64,000 nucleotides of DNA from Selaginella tamariscina (lineage: Eukaryota > Streptophyta > Lycopodiopsida > Selaginellales > Selaginellaceae). Every line of letters starts with the position of its first letter. Within the stretch, counting starts at the first letter, position 1. Below the pieces are notes generated by a model. It was not told the origin of the DNA. It saw only the letters and a program-made list of their open reading frames with translations, and did no database searches. Below, in pieces: positions 9,832 through 22,685 of this stretch. A program made the translations under genes and the position numbers. Location: assembly GCA_003024785.1 (NCBI GenBank), contig PUQB01000141.1:149476-213475 (forward strand), read 5' to 3'.

Positions 9832-11178
9832 ATGGGTCACACATTAACAAGGTAAATAATGTACCTTGATAATTATAAGGTCAGCTAACTATTATTTTGC
9901 AGATGTAAGGAAACAGTTGCGAACATGGATTTTCAACATTGCCATGAGGTAAGAGAGGGGTTTGGCAAAAATTCTTGTGTCACATGTTAGAATGACAGAG
10001 TTCATGCAGGAAATGAATAATAATGTAGCTCAAAACATTGTTACCATTGGGACCACTTTAGTTTTTTCATCATCATTTCTATTGGCTTCAGTTCCTAAAT
10101 CACTTTCTTCAGCGCCTGTAATATTTGAATCTTGTAAGGATGATGTACAATTAAATGATAAAGGGATAAACAATGATATAGTGTCAATAGATAAATGTGA
10201 AAGGGAGCAAACAAGTGAGTTGCAAAGTATTCAAGAGGCAACGCTACCCCATGTTACCCATGGCCATATTGTGTGTTGTTAAATGTCAATGGTGTTTTGC
10301 TTCATCGACAAAGGCTCGAGAATAGGAAAAAAGAAATTAAACAAGGAGATTTCATTCTTTGTCATGATAAATTTCGATATGATATTATTTTTGGTCCAGG
10401 GTTGAACCGTCTCTTTCAAAAGCTTAAGGAGATGGGTGCGCTTGTGGGGATTTGCATGCAGATTCACAACTTGACACCACTATTGAATTTGCTTAAGAAA
10501 CATTGTAGTGTTGCAGAAGAGGTGATTCGTAAAAATTGGATTTTTGACCAACGAGTATTATAAACCTCTCAAATTTCACAATATAAGAAAGGAAAGCAAG
10601 CATATTTTTTCAAAAATGAAAGATTAATTGGGCTTCATGGGGAGATCAGTCACTTAAGGATAATGAAGAATGCACATATCTTAGTGATAGATGACTCTCC
10701 TCAGAAGGCTATGCTCAATCAAAACATTGCTTGTATTCATCCAATCACTTTTAACCCATATTCTAATACCGATACCATGGATGAGCTAGTGAACTACTTG
10801 GATATGTGCCTTAGAAAGAAGAATTTCAAAAACTTTTGTGAGCAGTATCCATCGTATCAAACATTTCCTGAAGCTTTTCTTTCTTGTGATTTTGAGTTTT
10901 ATAAAATGAAGGATAGCAACTGGGCGCTTTATAATATTATTTTTAAGGAACGTCAGTTTTTAAATGAGTCTTTATGCAGACTTGGTCTTATCACATCTTA
11001 TGTATTAACAAGGATGGCAACTCCCAATTGCATTTGTGAGAGTGTTAAGTGGTGGCAACATCAAGATATTGACCAAAATGATTTGATTAATCTGGAGAGT
11101 GATGATTTAAATAAAATGAGGAGATTTCTTTGTATGGTTAGGAAGAAAGTATTTATAAGAAAATTAACATGTTGGTAA
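9832..11178 (+). pseudogene. FCP1/NIF-like HAD phosphatase-like protein, copy B (broken)
   Basis: Same exon layout as copy A, starting MGHTLTRC. The stretch from 10001 to about 10270 and the 3' part from 10663 (ILVIDDSPQKAMLNQN to the C-terminus, with SVKWWQHQDIDQND) are open where copy A is shifted. A two-base insertion lies just before motif I, and the first catalytic Asp of that motif is changed (N-V-N-G-V). An in-frame change removes part of the VGIWSC strand. The lesions differ from those of copy A, so the two copies decayed separately after duplication. Confidence 0.75.
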
Positions 11179-11454
11179 GGAAATAATTTCATTTGTAATT
11201 ATGTTTGATAATATTTTTTAATTATTGTAAACTATTTTTAGAACGAGAATAATATGAATATTCTAAGATATTTTAAGAATACTCCTTACTAAGTAAGGTT
11301 ATTGAAGGATTAATTTATTAATTAATTAATATTTAAGGCTTAATTACAATTAATTAAATAATTAATTAATAATTAAAACTTAAGTATTAATTAGTAATTT
11401 ATTTTATATTCCCATTTTCACGTATCATGCTCACTTTAGTTACAACGTGCATTT

Positions 11455-12265
11455 ATCCTTTGTTCACCAAGTTAGAAGGTCACGTTTCAGTATACATTCC
11501 ATGACTTTAGTAATGATTAGACTATTTCATTCATGCCCCTCATTTTATAAGGTGAATATTGTCCTTGTTTTTGACCAATCATGAGCATGGGTTATAAGTT
11601 ATAAGTAGATGAGTTCTTAACATGGGTTCACAATGAGGAATTATAAAATTGACATTTAGTAAGTCACACATGTGGCACTAGGAAATGCTCGAGCTTAATA
11701 AGACTTTCTAAATTATGAAATATTACAAGTTTTATCATTGTTTTAATTAATTCTAAGTTCTTGAAATGCTTTACTAATTACTGCAAAGAGCTTGATCATG
11801 TGACATTATCATTTTTCAGAAAACACTTGTTAAATGAGTCGATATGAGATATAAATTGAGAACGTTCAAACATTGTTCTTGTTGTTTAAGTTTATGCATG
11901 TGGGTATATAGAGTTTACTTAAAAATGTTTTAAGCATATTCTTTAATTGGTGAAGAATAAGCAAAAGCAAGCAAATGACGAGGTAAAGAGGGTTGTGAGA
12001 GAGGTCAAAATGAAGGGAATGATGCATTAGAAATGATGCCTCAACCTCCCAATGTTAGGCTAATGGTGAAAAGTAATGATGAAAATCTTTAACAAACTTT
12101 GAGAAAATATTTTGAGGCTCAATAATAAAATTAAAAATATAATTTTGTGAATACCAACCACTGTCCAAATATATGATGAACCAACACCAAATACACAAAA
12201 AAGACAAGATATGATTCAGAATCAAATTCTTATTAGTCAAAGTCTTCGTAAGAAGAAGTTCAAGT
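11455..12265. other. Intergenic, no gene seen
   Basis: AT-rich single-copy-looking DNA. I see no long frames, no RNA gene and no clear repeat between the duplicated unit and the left LTR of the next element. Confidence 0.6.
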
Positions 12266-12426
12266 TGTAAGGTCCACATGTACGGTTGCATGCACACATT
12301 CTATTATTAGCATAGTGGGATTTTAATAGTCGTTGGATTGGTTTAATTTAGACCACCCACTCCTGTATATAAGCTAGGGTTTTGGGTTAATACAATATAC
12401 ACATTTCTATATTCCGAGTTTTCACA
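12266..12426 (+). repeat. 5' LTR of the Ty3-type element
   Basis: 161 bp, aligned along its length to 24043-24203; it contains a TATATAAG box-like word and ends in CACA. Confidence 0.85.
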
Positions 12427-15400
12427 TTGGGACACCTTTAATTGTCTTTACAAAGCACTAAGATTCGTGTCTTTTTTATAGATCTTCTTTGTCTTCTTAA
12501 ATTTAACTTTTTCCATTTGTCTATATATGTTCCATTCTTGTACATTTCTTCTTTCTTCTTTTCGTCCATCATGCAATTGTTGAATGGCATGCATGTGCAA
12601 TTGAACAATCACTCTCAGTTGATGGTAGTGTTCATAGCCCATGGTACTACTCCTCATGCTCTTGTTGTGAATTCTCAAGTCTAACCAAATTTCTTTCATA
12701 AAAATCTTGAGGATGATGTGTATCATTGGTTTAATCACTTCAGCATGATCATCACATATCATTCATGGGACAATGCTTGATGTTTGCACAAGTTTTTTAC
12801 TTGTTTTCAAAGGACAGCATTGCAATGGTACAATAGTTTGGACATTGCAACTCATAGGGATTGGAGTATTCTTCCAATGATCTTCAAATATGCATTTGAA
12901 CATATTAACGACTATGACAATATTTTTTAGCCGTTGTATCGTATTCGTCAAGAACCATCTGAATTGGTGATGCAATTTGGTGTTTACTTTTAAACTTTTG
13001 CTGCATGCAGAGCTTAACATGTCATAGCGCATCAAGTTAGGTATGTTGTGACTAACATTTCATCAAGACCTTGTGGGCTTGTGCATGCATTGGCTCCAGT
13101 GACTCTTGACAATACTCAACAGCTGGCACAACGATACGAGACATTGCCTCTCCAATTTGCAGCTTTACATTTTCTAGTTCCACTTCATGTTGGGATGGTC
13201 CTGCTCCAATGAAGGTTGATGCTACCGCTACCTATGTACCAGCACAAGGTTGGGGCCGTGGATGTGGACATGGACGTGCAGTCCATTGTTGGGCATGTGA
13301 TGAGGTTGGACACATGTATCGGCATTGTTGACATTTTCCCGACTGGCGTTTTCCATTTTTGAGGTGGAGGCCTTGGCGACAATAACATTCAATTGGCGTC
13401 GTTGTAGTGGAAGGTTTTAATGTAGTGGATCTTTCGAGAAACAAAGAATCACACGAGTAAAGGAGGGTCTTCATGCAGAAAGTTGGTGACCTCTTCATCT
13501 TTCTTTTAGGAATCATCAAGAGGTTCACTTGACACATCTTTACTTTTCAAGCTCAATTCAATAACACAACACATCATGTTTTCCTTTCAGTGTTGATTGA
13601 TACATGTTCGAGTTTCTCTTCTATTCCACAGTTTATTATTACACATTGCAGTCTTCATTTGTGCCATTCTTTATGGAAACGAACACCACTCATGCTTGTT
13701 TGCGAGATGAAATTGACATTGTTTTCATGCGGACGATTGCAAACTTGAGCTTCAATCTTTGCAAGTGGTGTCGAGTTTAGTTTTTGATCCTATTCTTGGT
13801 ATGGATTGGTTGACTCAAGTGTGACTTTGAAAAGTCTTTTCCTTGTTTGACTCTCCCTCATCTTTCTTTCATTTCTCTTACTTTCTATTTCCATTTATCT
13901 GCTTCTACCTCTTTTTTCATTACTTTTATTTCACCCTTACTTCCTACCATCTTTTCTTCAAGTTCTTCCATTCCCTCTTTAAATTCCTTAAATGATTATC
14001 GTAAGGCAGTTGTTGATTAACTCAAGGAGTATGTTGATTTTTCGACTTCAACTTCTCGTTTGGAACCAAGATCGCAACTTGTCACCCTATTCCCACTAAG
14101 GATGCTAGGTCGATCAAAGTATTGTTCAGCGTCAGTCACTGAAGGAGTGTGAGCAAATGTTAAGGAGATGTTGGAAAAAGGTGTTATTTAGAAGTCTCAA
14201 AGTCCTTGGGCGTGCAAACCTCATTTTGTGACAAAGCCGAATGGGAGCACTTGGTTTTACATCGATTATCGCCCGTAAATGATATGATTATCACTTTCTC
14301 ATATTACAGATCTTTTGGATTGACTAGGGCGGAGTCATTGGTTCATCAAGTTAGATTTTGCATCTGAATATTAACAAGTTCCAATGGCTAACATGGGACA
14401 TTCCTAAGATCGCTTTTCGAATACCATTTGGCTTGTATAAATTCTTGATGATGCCTTTTTTGGTTTGAGCAATGCTTCAGTGACATTTCAATGTATAATG
14501 AACGAGGTTCTTTGTGATATACCGGAGGTGACTGCCATCTTCATCAACGATGTTTTGATCTACTCGGAAGGAACATAGGAGGAGCATGCATGTGATGTAT
14601 GCAAGGTTTTAAATTGGCTATAAGAAGTTGGTTTGAAGTTGAAGCGGTCTAAGTGTGTGTTTGGATTTGAGGACACCACTTATTTTGGTTTTCACATTTC
14701 CCGTGAAGGTTTGCAAGTCAATCCTAACAAACTTGTTGTAGTTTTAAAGCTTCCTACTTCAAAGTGTGTGAATGATGTGCAATGCTTTCTTGGCAAGGTA
14801 CAATATCTTGGCCATTTTGTGGATCATCTTTTGGTGGGTGTTGCTGAAGTTGTCAACATCATCTCTTATCTAGTTTAAGGATTGCAAACAGGCATTTGTA
14901 GATCTTAAGGAGATGTTAACGACTCATTTAGTTTTGGCATACCCTAATTACACTTGTCCCTTTATCTTGTGCATGGATGCTTCTGACATCGGTCTCAGAG
15001 GCGTGTTGATGCAAGAGAGAATGAGTGTGCCTAGTCAACGTCATCCCATTGCATATGTCAGCCTACATTGCAGTCAGCAGAGGTGAACTACTCCATGATA
15101 AAGAAGGAGTGTCTAATAGCAATTTGGGGTTTTGAGAAGCTTCATGCTTACTTGCATGGTTCTCAGATGTTGTTGGAAGGCGATCATGCTGCAATCACTT
15201 CATTGTTGAAGTTGGTTAGTCGTATTGCTTGATAGGTCTTGAAGCTTCAGATTACGACTTTGAGGTTGTTTATCACCAAGGGAGTTCCATGACTGATGCT
15301 AACGTTTTTCTCGAGCTCCTCTTCCACCTTCTCTCTCTTCTCATGTTCCTAGGGAGCCAATTGTTCTATCATCAATGGATTTTCTGGACGAGGATTCAGT

Positions 15401-15470
15401 ACCATCAGCAGTTGTTGTGCTCATTTAGTGTCTACAAGGTGCAGAGTTAGATTTGCTTTTTTTGAATGAG

Positions 15471-17308
15471 TGTCAAAGTTTTAACCCGGGGGCTAACACG
15501 TGGCTGACAAGTGGCCTTCCAGTGTCAATTCCCTATGTGAGCAACGCTAAGTCTTCCAAGATAACCCTAAGAGTCTAACTCAGATGCCTAGTTAAACAGA
15601 AGACTTAGAGTTCTACCCTAAGTCCTTTAGAATGACCATCCCCGAACCCTACAGGATATCCCAAGTAAACTTTAGGATCCTATCCCAATAGACCTAGACA
15701 TGTTCATGCCCTAACCCCACAAAGAAGATGTGTCTCACACATGCCCCATGGTAGAGCTAAGGCATCGTCACTTACCCCTTGAGGAATCACCCTCATCCGG
15801 AAGTACAACCCTTTTAGGGTGACAAGGGGTACCCTAAACCACAACTATTTGAATGACCAAGTCATACCCTACACCTAGGGCTAGTACTTAGTAAGGACAT
15901 GAGTGTGCACTGTAGGCAAACACGAATGTTCTGCTAAGCAAACTCCTTAAGGCTAGGTTTGGATAACCCTAAATACATGACATTGCGAGTGTCTTATGAT
16001 AGAGCTTTTGCTAATGAGCTTAGGTTGTTCAACCCTTAAATCGTAAGGAGAACACTCCCTAGCCAGGTATGCCAAAGCACACCTAGTTACGAGACCTAAC
16101 CTTTCTTGAGCGAATGTTTAAGGTTTAGCACCCTAGTGAGAGCACAAGCATGCTTGTTTACTATAGTATTCAACCCTTTGTCGACAAACCCATGACATGA
16201 CCCCAAAGGGCGTGCCTTGGGCGTTGCATCGTGTGACATCTAGCCTAGTGTCACATCTCCATGACATTGCCTTCCATGATGTGGGCTATCATGCCATAGC
16301 CCTTATATTCAAGAGTTGCACCAAGTGCCACAAACGTGGCTCCTAAATGCCAACTTTAGAACCCCCTTAGTGAACCTTTAGGAACTGGTTAATGTGAACC
16401 TGTCAAACAAGATTCCACGCCCATAGTTGGACAAGGACACGGATGTGCCTTGTATGGCCATGAGTGCTACACCTAGCTTGACATGGAGGAGGAGGTTAGA
16501 GATAAGCCTCAACCTCTACCTCTTGGAACATGCATTTCGCCAAGACCTTCCAGACATGGATTCGCTAACGTTAAGGGTGAGTAACCCCGAAAGTGGGACG
16601 TACCCCTGTCATCTGGAAGTTAGGGTGGCACAACAGAGGGTTGTACCTTAACGACACAAGCTAAAGCCTGCACCGAAAGAAGAGTAATGAACTCAGTCAT
16701 GAACCCAGGAACTCTCACTCCTACATACTCTCCCCTTATGCCAACTAGGCAAAGGGCCAATTGGTGTTTATGAAAGGGCCCCTGGTCGTGATGACCCAGG
16801 TCTGCTTGGGTCTTTTTGCCCACATATCCCCCCACCAGGTTAGAACTATGACACTTGTGACAAAGCCCCCACCCTCTTTTCCTACATGTGTAAGTGGGCT
16901 AGCACGAAATTTCAGCCCCTTAGATAAATTAACAGTATGAGCCTATAACTCACCCTTACTCCTACCCCTAAACCCTACCCAAGGGGGTGGGGGTTTTAGG
17001 GCGTGGGTAAGGGCAACCCTAGGGTTAGGTCAACCCTATGGGTGTTCCTAACCCTACTTAACATGCCGAACTCATTTGCATTAACCAATCAACCTAACTG
17101 AGACATCAAAATCGAGTGGGTTTTCTAGAAGGTAAGTTCTAGCTTCGCTTAGAGTTTCTTGCAAATACGTAATAACACCCAGCAGGACCATCAACAGATA
17201 CCTGAGTGCACTAAACAAGCATGTTTCCTACTACATCTAGGGTCCATCAACATAGTACAGTAAGTAACAATAGTCAACATCCAAAGAGTCATAGTAAAAA
17301 CTATGACA
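15471..17308 (-). repeat. Left-hand LTR of the nested element (1838 bp)
   Basis: Starts TGTCAAAGTTTTAACCC and ends GTAAAAACTATGACA. It contains a block of about 130 bp near 16733-16862 that is absent from the right-hand LTR. Confidence 0.9.
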
Positions 17309-20300
17309 CACCCCGCTTTTGAAAATGTCAACGTCCTCATTGACGTCCAACTCCAAGACTAGATAATGTTAAAAAAATTAATCAAAACTAGCATATCACT
17401 CTATGCGGAGTCAACCAAAAGTTCACATAAGTTTTATTACCCTCCTTGCATTATGCAAAGTCAAGTACTTTAGAACCGTCGTTCACTAAGTCATAAACCC
17501 AGCTGCCGGAGGCACCACCTACGACATAAAGTCACTTGGAGATCTTTTGCACGTTTGCAAAGTCTGTCACCCAACGCACACAACACAATGGTTAATTTCC
17601 TTACTTAACTAGAATTTATATTGAAAGCCTCTAGTTAGTGTTGTTGCCGGCCCCTTGGTTAACAAGAACTAAAGGCTTGCTTTATTCCTTAATATTAAAC
17701 GTTGTTGACGACCTATGTCGTTTAACACACAACAAGCAGTTTGAGTTAATCTCAAATGCCTGACCAAACAAACGCCTTTGCGTTTCTTTGATTTTCCAAT
17801 GCTTCCACAGTTCCACATGTTACGGTATTATAGCCTCACATTTCTGTATCCTTGGTGTTTCTCATTACCCCTTTACATAAGGGTCTGCTACTATACCTAT
17901 CCCTCGTTAGTATATAGCTACGTTAGACTAAGTATGAAACTTTTATTCTTTTCTGATACAAGAGTACTATTCGTAAAACCTTGTTCTTTGTAAACATATT
18001 AATCTAGCCAGAGGCGATCATAAAGGCACATGACTGTACACATGTATACAACAAGGTCATGCCAATCTGCCAACTACCATTCACTTGGTGTGTTATAACA
18101 TAAATTTATTCCCGATAGGAATCAAATTCAGTCAAATCCGTAACTAAGTGTGATAGCACTACTATTCATCTTTCGCAACTTAGCTTGTACTCTTTCATAG
18201 TTTAGGGACCATATAAGCTAACATACCTTTATTTAAAAACCAATGTGGAAACCAGGAAATTCAACTTATCTTTAGTGCCTCAATTGACGATATTTAGATA
18301 GCACGTGTCTTAACTGACACGCTTATTGTACTCATTTTCCAAAGAGCACAACATACTAGATGCCATTCAATAATTCCTAACTCCCATCTCACTAAGTTCA
18401 AAATACCAAATTTTAAAACTTAGTTTCCATGATAAAAATCTCTCTAAACTCGTAATATTGCATGTCTTCGTTCATTTCCAGCCCTCAAACTGATTATATA
18501 AATGTTTTTCAACACTATACCAAAGTATAGGATTTTTATTAATTCAAGCAATTAGTGTTCTGACAAGCAACTCGAAACTAATCCTTAATCTATAAACAAT
18601 TGCAATTTCAATATTGATACTCTTAAATGAATAACGATCGTCTTAACGTTCAAATCCTAAGTTTACCAATTAGTATTATACTAGTGGATATAACTTTACA
18701 ATCATATCAATTTATCATAATGTTACAACTATAATATAGATATGGTCTTAGTTTACGTGAAACGAATTTCAGTTTTGAAATGAAAATGATAATGTTACAA
18801 CAGTATTCCGAGGAACTATTCAGAGACTAAGAGGAATCATGAATGAGTGTTTAGTTCATTTAACTGATTTAGAAGATATCATTTTCCATACTAATGTTAT
18901 CATGACACCAAAATGCCATAGTAACTTCATGTTTCAGTTATATCTTATACTTTAGCAAATCTCCCAAACATGAATAAAATATCTAGTTTAGTACGTTGAA
19001 CTAAGATATGTTATTTATTTAAACATCTAATAATTCACAAAGTACCACATTGTTCTTTAAGCACCGTATTGAGAAACACCTCATTTCTCAACTAACTTGA
19101 AAATACATTTCAAATTACAACACTAAGGTAGTGCCTTACCAAAGTGCTGAACTCAGATCTGCTTGAGTCTTTATATTTTATGATTATGACCACCTTATGT
19201 GATCATAACCAAGTTTTGATATTAAGTGCTCCAAACTCAATATTGAAGAGATATCATACCATACTTTAACAAGTTATTTATAACCAATCTTGAAAAGATT
19301 ATCACAAATCCTTTCAAAGTCTATAATATAAATATCTCAAATGAGATGATAGGAAACCTCATATTTTCTATTGGATATTGTAGCATACGTGAGGAACATC
19401 GTATCACAATCATCAAGAAAGAACACCAACTTCTTGAGCTAATAACGAAATTCGATATCGTACTTTCACGAATGTTAAACTAAACTCAAGGAACACCATC
19501 AGACCTTGAGATAGAATTGACAACTAACCCAATGAATATAATCAAACATTGAGTTAAAAATAGTTCTATTTTTTAATATTCTAAATAACTAAAGATACCT
19601 ACTATATAAGTTTTCTGAGTGCTCACATTTGCGACCACGATGCAAAGTCAGGAAATCGTCGTATTCAACTCTAAAATGAAATCGTTATTGAAAAACAATA
19701 TCAATTTCTGATTCTCATCGAATACCAACTCTCTGAGGAGGTACATGCACTTAAACCTTCAATGGAAATCTGACTGTTACTAGCTCATTGATAATTCATA
19801 ACATAAGTTATCAAACTTAACAAGTTTCCTTACTTATTCAATAACCAAAGTGGAGAATCCCAAATCATGCTCTTCTTAACCAAGGAATCACCCTTGTTCA
19901 AGACTTATCCCTACATTGCAAACAACGTTACAAATTTCAATATTAAAGAGTTAATAATGAAAATGCACAAGTGTGCGCGAACACCTTCACTATGCAAGTC
20001 CTTCATTACTTAGTAAACTAAAAATGTAAACATATGTTTCCAACATTACTCTTTCTGATAGATCATGCCATTTACCTCAAAACTATATCGATAAGAAAAT
20101 AAAATTCTCAAGCTATTATCCCAAGTTTTTCTCATGATCTCATATGAGATAACTTCATAATCAAGTTAGTTGAGCTAGCTAACTTGAATAGAGAGTGCGC
20201 GCTTACAACTAACTAAGGCATCATCAAAATATTGCAAACATTGGACAATATTTTGATTACATTAAATCTTCAAACCAACTGCTTAACATATTCATCATAT

Positions 20301-20946
20301 GTTAATATTTAACATTTTGTTGTATTATAAGTTCATCACCATAGTTTGCTTCTAGAGTTACACTCTCGAAAACATGCACTAACATGAGAGTTTATTTTAA
20401 ACTTTCTGTGAAGTCAAAAATGCACATTTAACATAAGCCTTTCCCCGTTTGAACACTATTGTTGAACCCGTTATTGAATCTTGACCTAAGCCAAAACTTA
20501 ATAAACACTATCTGTTTCAAAATCATGTGTTATTCCAAATTCAAACACCAAAAAAAAAAGAAAAATTTTCAATAATGTGTAGAATAGGATATCACAAGAT
20601 CCACCTCACAAGACTTGTTTGTAAACCAAAACAAACTAACATGCCCTGTCTTATAGAAGTATATGGTAAAGTAACCTAAACAACCACAAGGTAAAATAAC
20701 CTAGTATACAACTTGGAAGTTGACTTCCAAGTGTTACCTTTAACATTCGAGTCCATAACTCACACCCATTTATGAAGTAGGTGTACTCTGAAGAGTTATA
20801 AATCTTAAGACCAACTCTCCATGCAGAATTCAGACGTTAGTCGAAAGTGATAAAGTACTTCAAGAATTTAGAACTAAATAAACCTTGAAACACCCTACAA
20901 CTTTAGGCAGTCCTATTGAGCGTAGAGAATAGACTCCGATACCAAT
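17309..20946. other. Non-coding interior of the nested element
   Basis: AT-rich, with stops in all frames and no domain recognised. Its first ~150 bp are related, in inverted orientation, to 45035-45186, showing that at least two copies of this interior exist. Confidence 0.75.
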
Positions 20947-22685
20947 TGTCAGAGTTTTAACCTGGAGGGCTAACATGTGGCAACACGTGGCCACCAAGTG
21001 ACTTTCCAGCTTCAATTCCCTATGTGAGCAATGCTAAGTCTTTCAAAATGACCCTAAGAGTCTAACTTAGATACCTAATTAAACAGAAGACTTAGAGTCC
21101 TACCCTAAGTCCCCTAGAATGACCATCCCCCAAACCCTATAGGATATCCAAATAAACTTTAGGATCCTATCCCATTAGACCTAGACATGCTCATGCCCTA
21201 ACCCCACAAAGGAGATGTGTCTCACACATGCCCTCATGGCAGAGCTAAGGCATTGTCACTTACCCCTTGAGGAATCCCTCATCCAGGAGTACAACCCCTT
21301 TAGGGCGACAAGGGGTACCATGAACCACAATTAACCCCTAAGGGTTTGAGTGGCCAAGTCATACCCTAGACCTAGGGCTAGTACTTAGTAAGGATATGAG
21401 TGTGCACTATAGGCGGACACAAATGTTCTGCTAAGCAAACTCTAAGGCTAGGTTTGGATAACCCTAAATACATGACATTGCGAGTGTCTTATGATAGGGC
21501 TTCTGCTAATGAGCTTAGGTTGTTCAACCCTTAGATCCTAAGGAGAATACTCCTTAGTTAGGTATGCCAAAGCACACCTAGTTACGAGACCTAACCTCCC
21601 TTGAGCGGATGTATAAGGTTTAGCACCCTAGTGTGAGCTTGTTTACTAGAGTATCCAACCTCTTAGCGACAAACCCATGACACGACCCCAAAGGGCTTGC
21701 CTTGGGCATTGCATCGTGTGATGTCTAACCCAGTGTACATCTTCACGTGACACTGCCTTCTATGGTGTGGGCTATCATGCCATAGCCCTTAGATTCAAGA
21801 GTTGCACCAAGTGCCACAAACATGGTTCTTAAATGCCAACTCTAAAACCTCCTTAGTGAACCCTTAGGAACTGGGTAATGTGAACTTGTTAAACAAGATC
21901 CCACACCCACAGTTGGACAAAGACACAAATGTGCCTTGCTTGGCCATGAGTGTTACACCTAGCTTGACGTGGAGGAGGAGGTTGGAGACAAGCCTCAACC
22001 TTTGCCTCTTGGAACGTGCATTCCGCCAAGACCTTCCAAGCATAAATTCCAACGTTAAGGTGAGAACCTCGAAGGTGGGACGTACCCCTGCCATCTAAAA
22101 GTTAGGGCGTCACAACAGAGGATTATACCTTAATGGCCTGCACTGGAAGAAGAGTAATGAACTCAGTTATGAACCCAGGAACTCTCACTCCTACATACTC
22201 TACCTTATTTATGTGATAGAGCCCCCCCTCCCCCCTCCCCCCCTCTTTTCCTAGATGTGTAAGTGGGCTAGCACGAAATTTCAACCCCTTAGATAAATTA
22301 ATAGTATGAGCCTATAAGTCACCCTTACTCCTACCCCTAAACCCTACCCAAGGGGGTGGGGGTTTTAGGGCGTGGCTAAGGGTAACCCTAGGGTTAGGTC
22401 AACCCTATGGGTGTTCTTAACCCTACTTAACACGCCGAACTCATTTGCATTAACCAATCAACCTAACTGGGATGTCAAAATCGGAAGTGAGTTTTTTAGA
22501 AGGTAAGTTTTAGCTTCACTTAGAGTTTCTTGCAAATACGTAATAACACCCAACCGGACCATCACCAGATACCCAAGTGCACTAAGCGGGCCTATTTCCT
22601 ACTACATTTAGGGTATATCAACATAGTACAGTAATAACAGTCAACATCCAAAGTAAAGGGTCAAGTCATAGTAAAAACTATAACA
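20947..22685 (-). repeat. Right-hand LTR of the nested element (1739 bp)
   Basis: Starts TGTCAGAGTTTTAACC and ends TAAAAACTATAACA. Its length matches the solo LTR at 40599-42335. Confidence 0.9.

Larger units (their letters stand above)
2731..11454 (+). repeat. Tandem duplication of a 4.4-kb two-gene unit
   Basis: Unit A (2731-7110) and unit B (7111-11454) are collinear. The junction at 7110/7111 joins the AT-rich 3' flank to AACGAAAGCCCAT, the same word that starts unit A inside an exon at 2731. Sampled coding stretches differ at about 5-8% of sites by eye. Unit B therefore lacks the first exons, the hairpin and the palindrome array. The matching AT-rich tails end at 7110 and about 11454. 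Confidence 0.93.
15471..22685 (-). mobile_element. Non-autonomous LTR element (LARD-like), nested in the Ty3 element
   Basis: Long LTRs (15471-17308 and 20947-22685) flank a 3.6-kb interior. The 5-bp target duplication ATGAG at 15466-15470 and 22686-22690 is exact. On the minus strand the interior begins next to the right-hand LTR with TTGGTATCGGAGTC, a good match to an initiator-Met tRNA primer site. It ends next to the left-hand LTR with a purine-rich AAAAGCGGGGTG tract. The interior shows no protein-coding frames. The LTRs differ at roughly 8-10% of sites by eye, less than those of the host element, which agrees with the nesting order. Other members of this LTR family occur at 31259, 40599, 42448, 44043, 45187 and 58182. 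Confidence 0.9.

Noticed and set aside
16427-16651. Open frame within the long LTR (also at 21880 and 58512)
   Set aside because: Recurs in several LTR copies only because the LTRs are homologous; no known domain.
16970-17011. Telomere repeat (CCCTAAACCCTA)
   Set aside because: Only two or three units, embedded in an LTR and repeated with it; not a telomeric array.
17309-20946. Hidden coding region in the interior of the nested element
   Set aside because: Stops are dense in all frames and no retroelement or host domain could be recognised.
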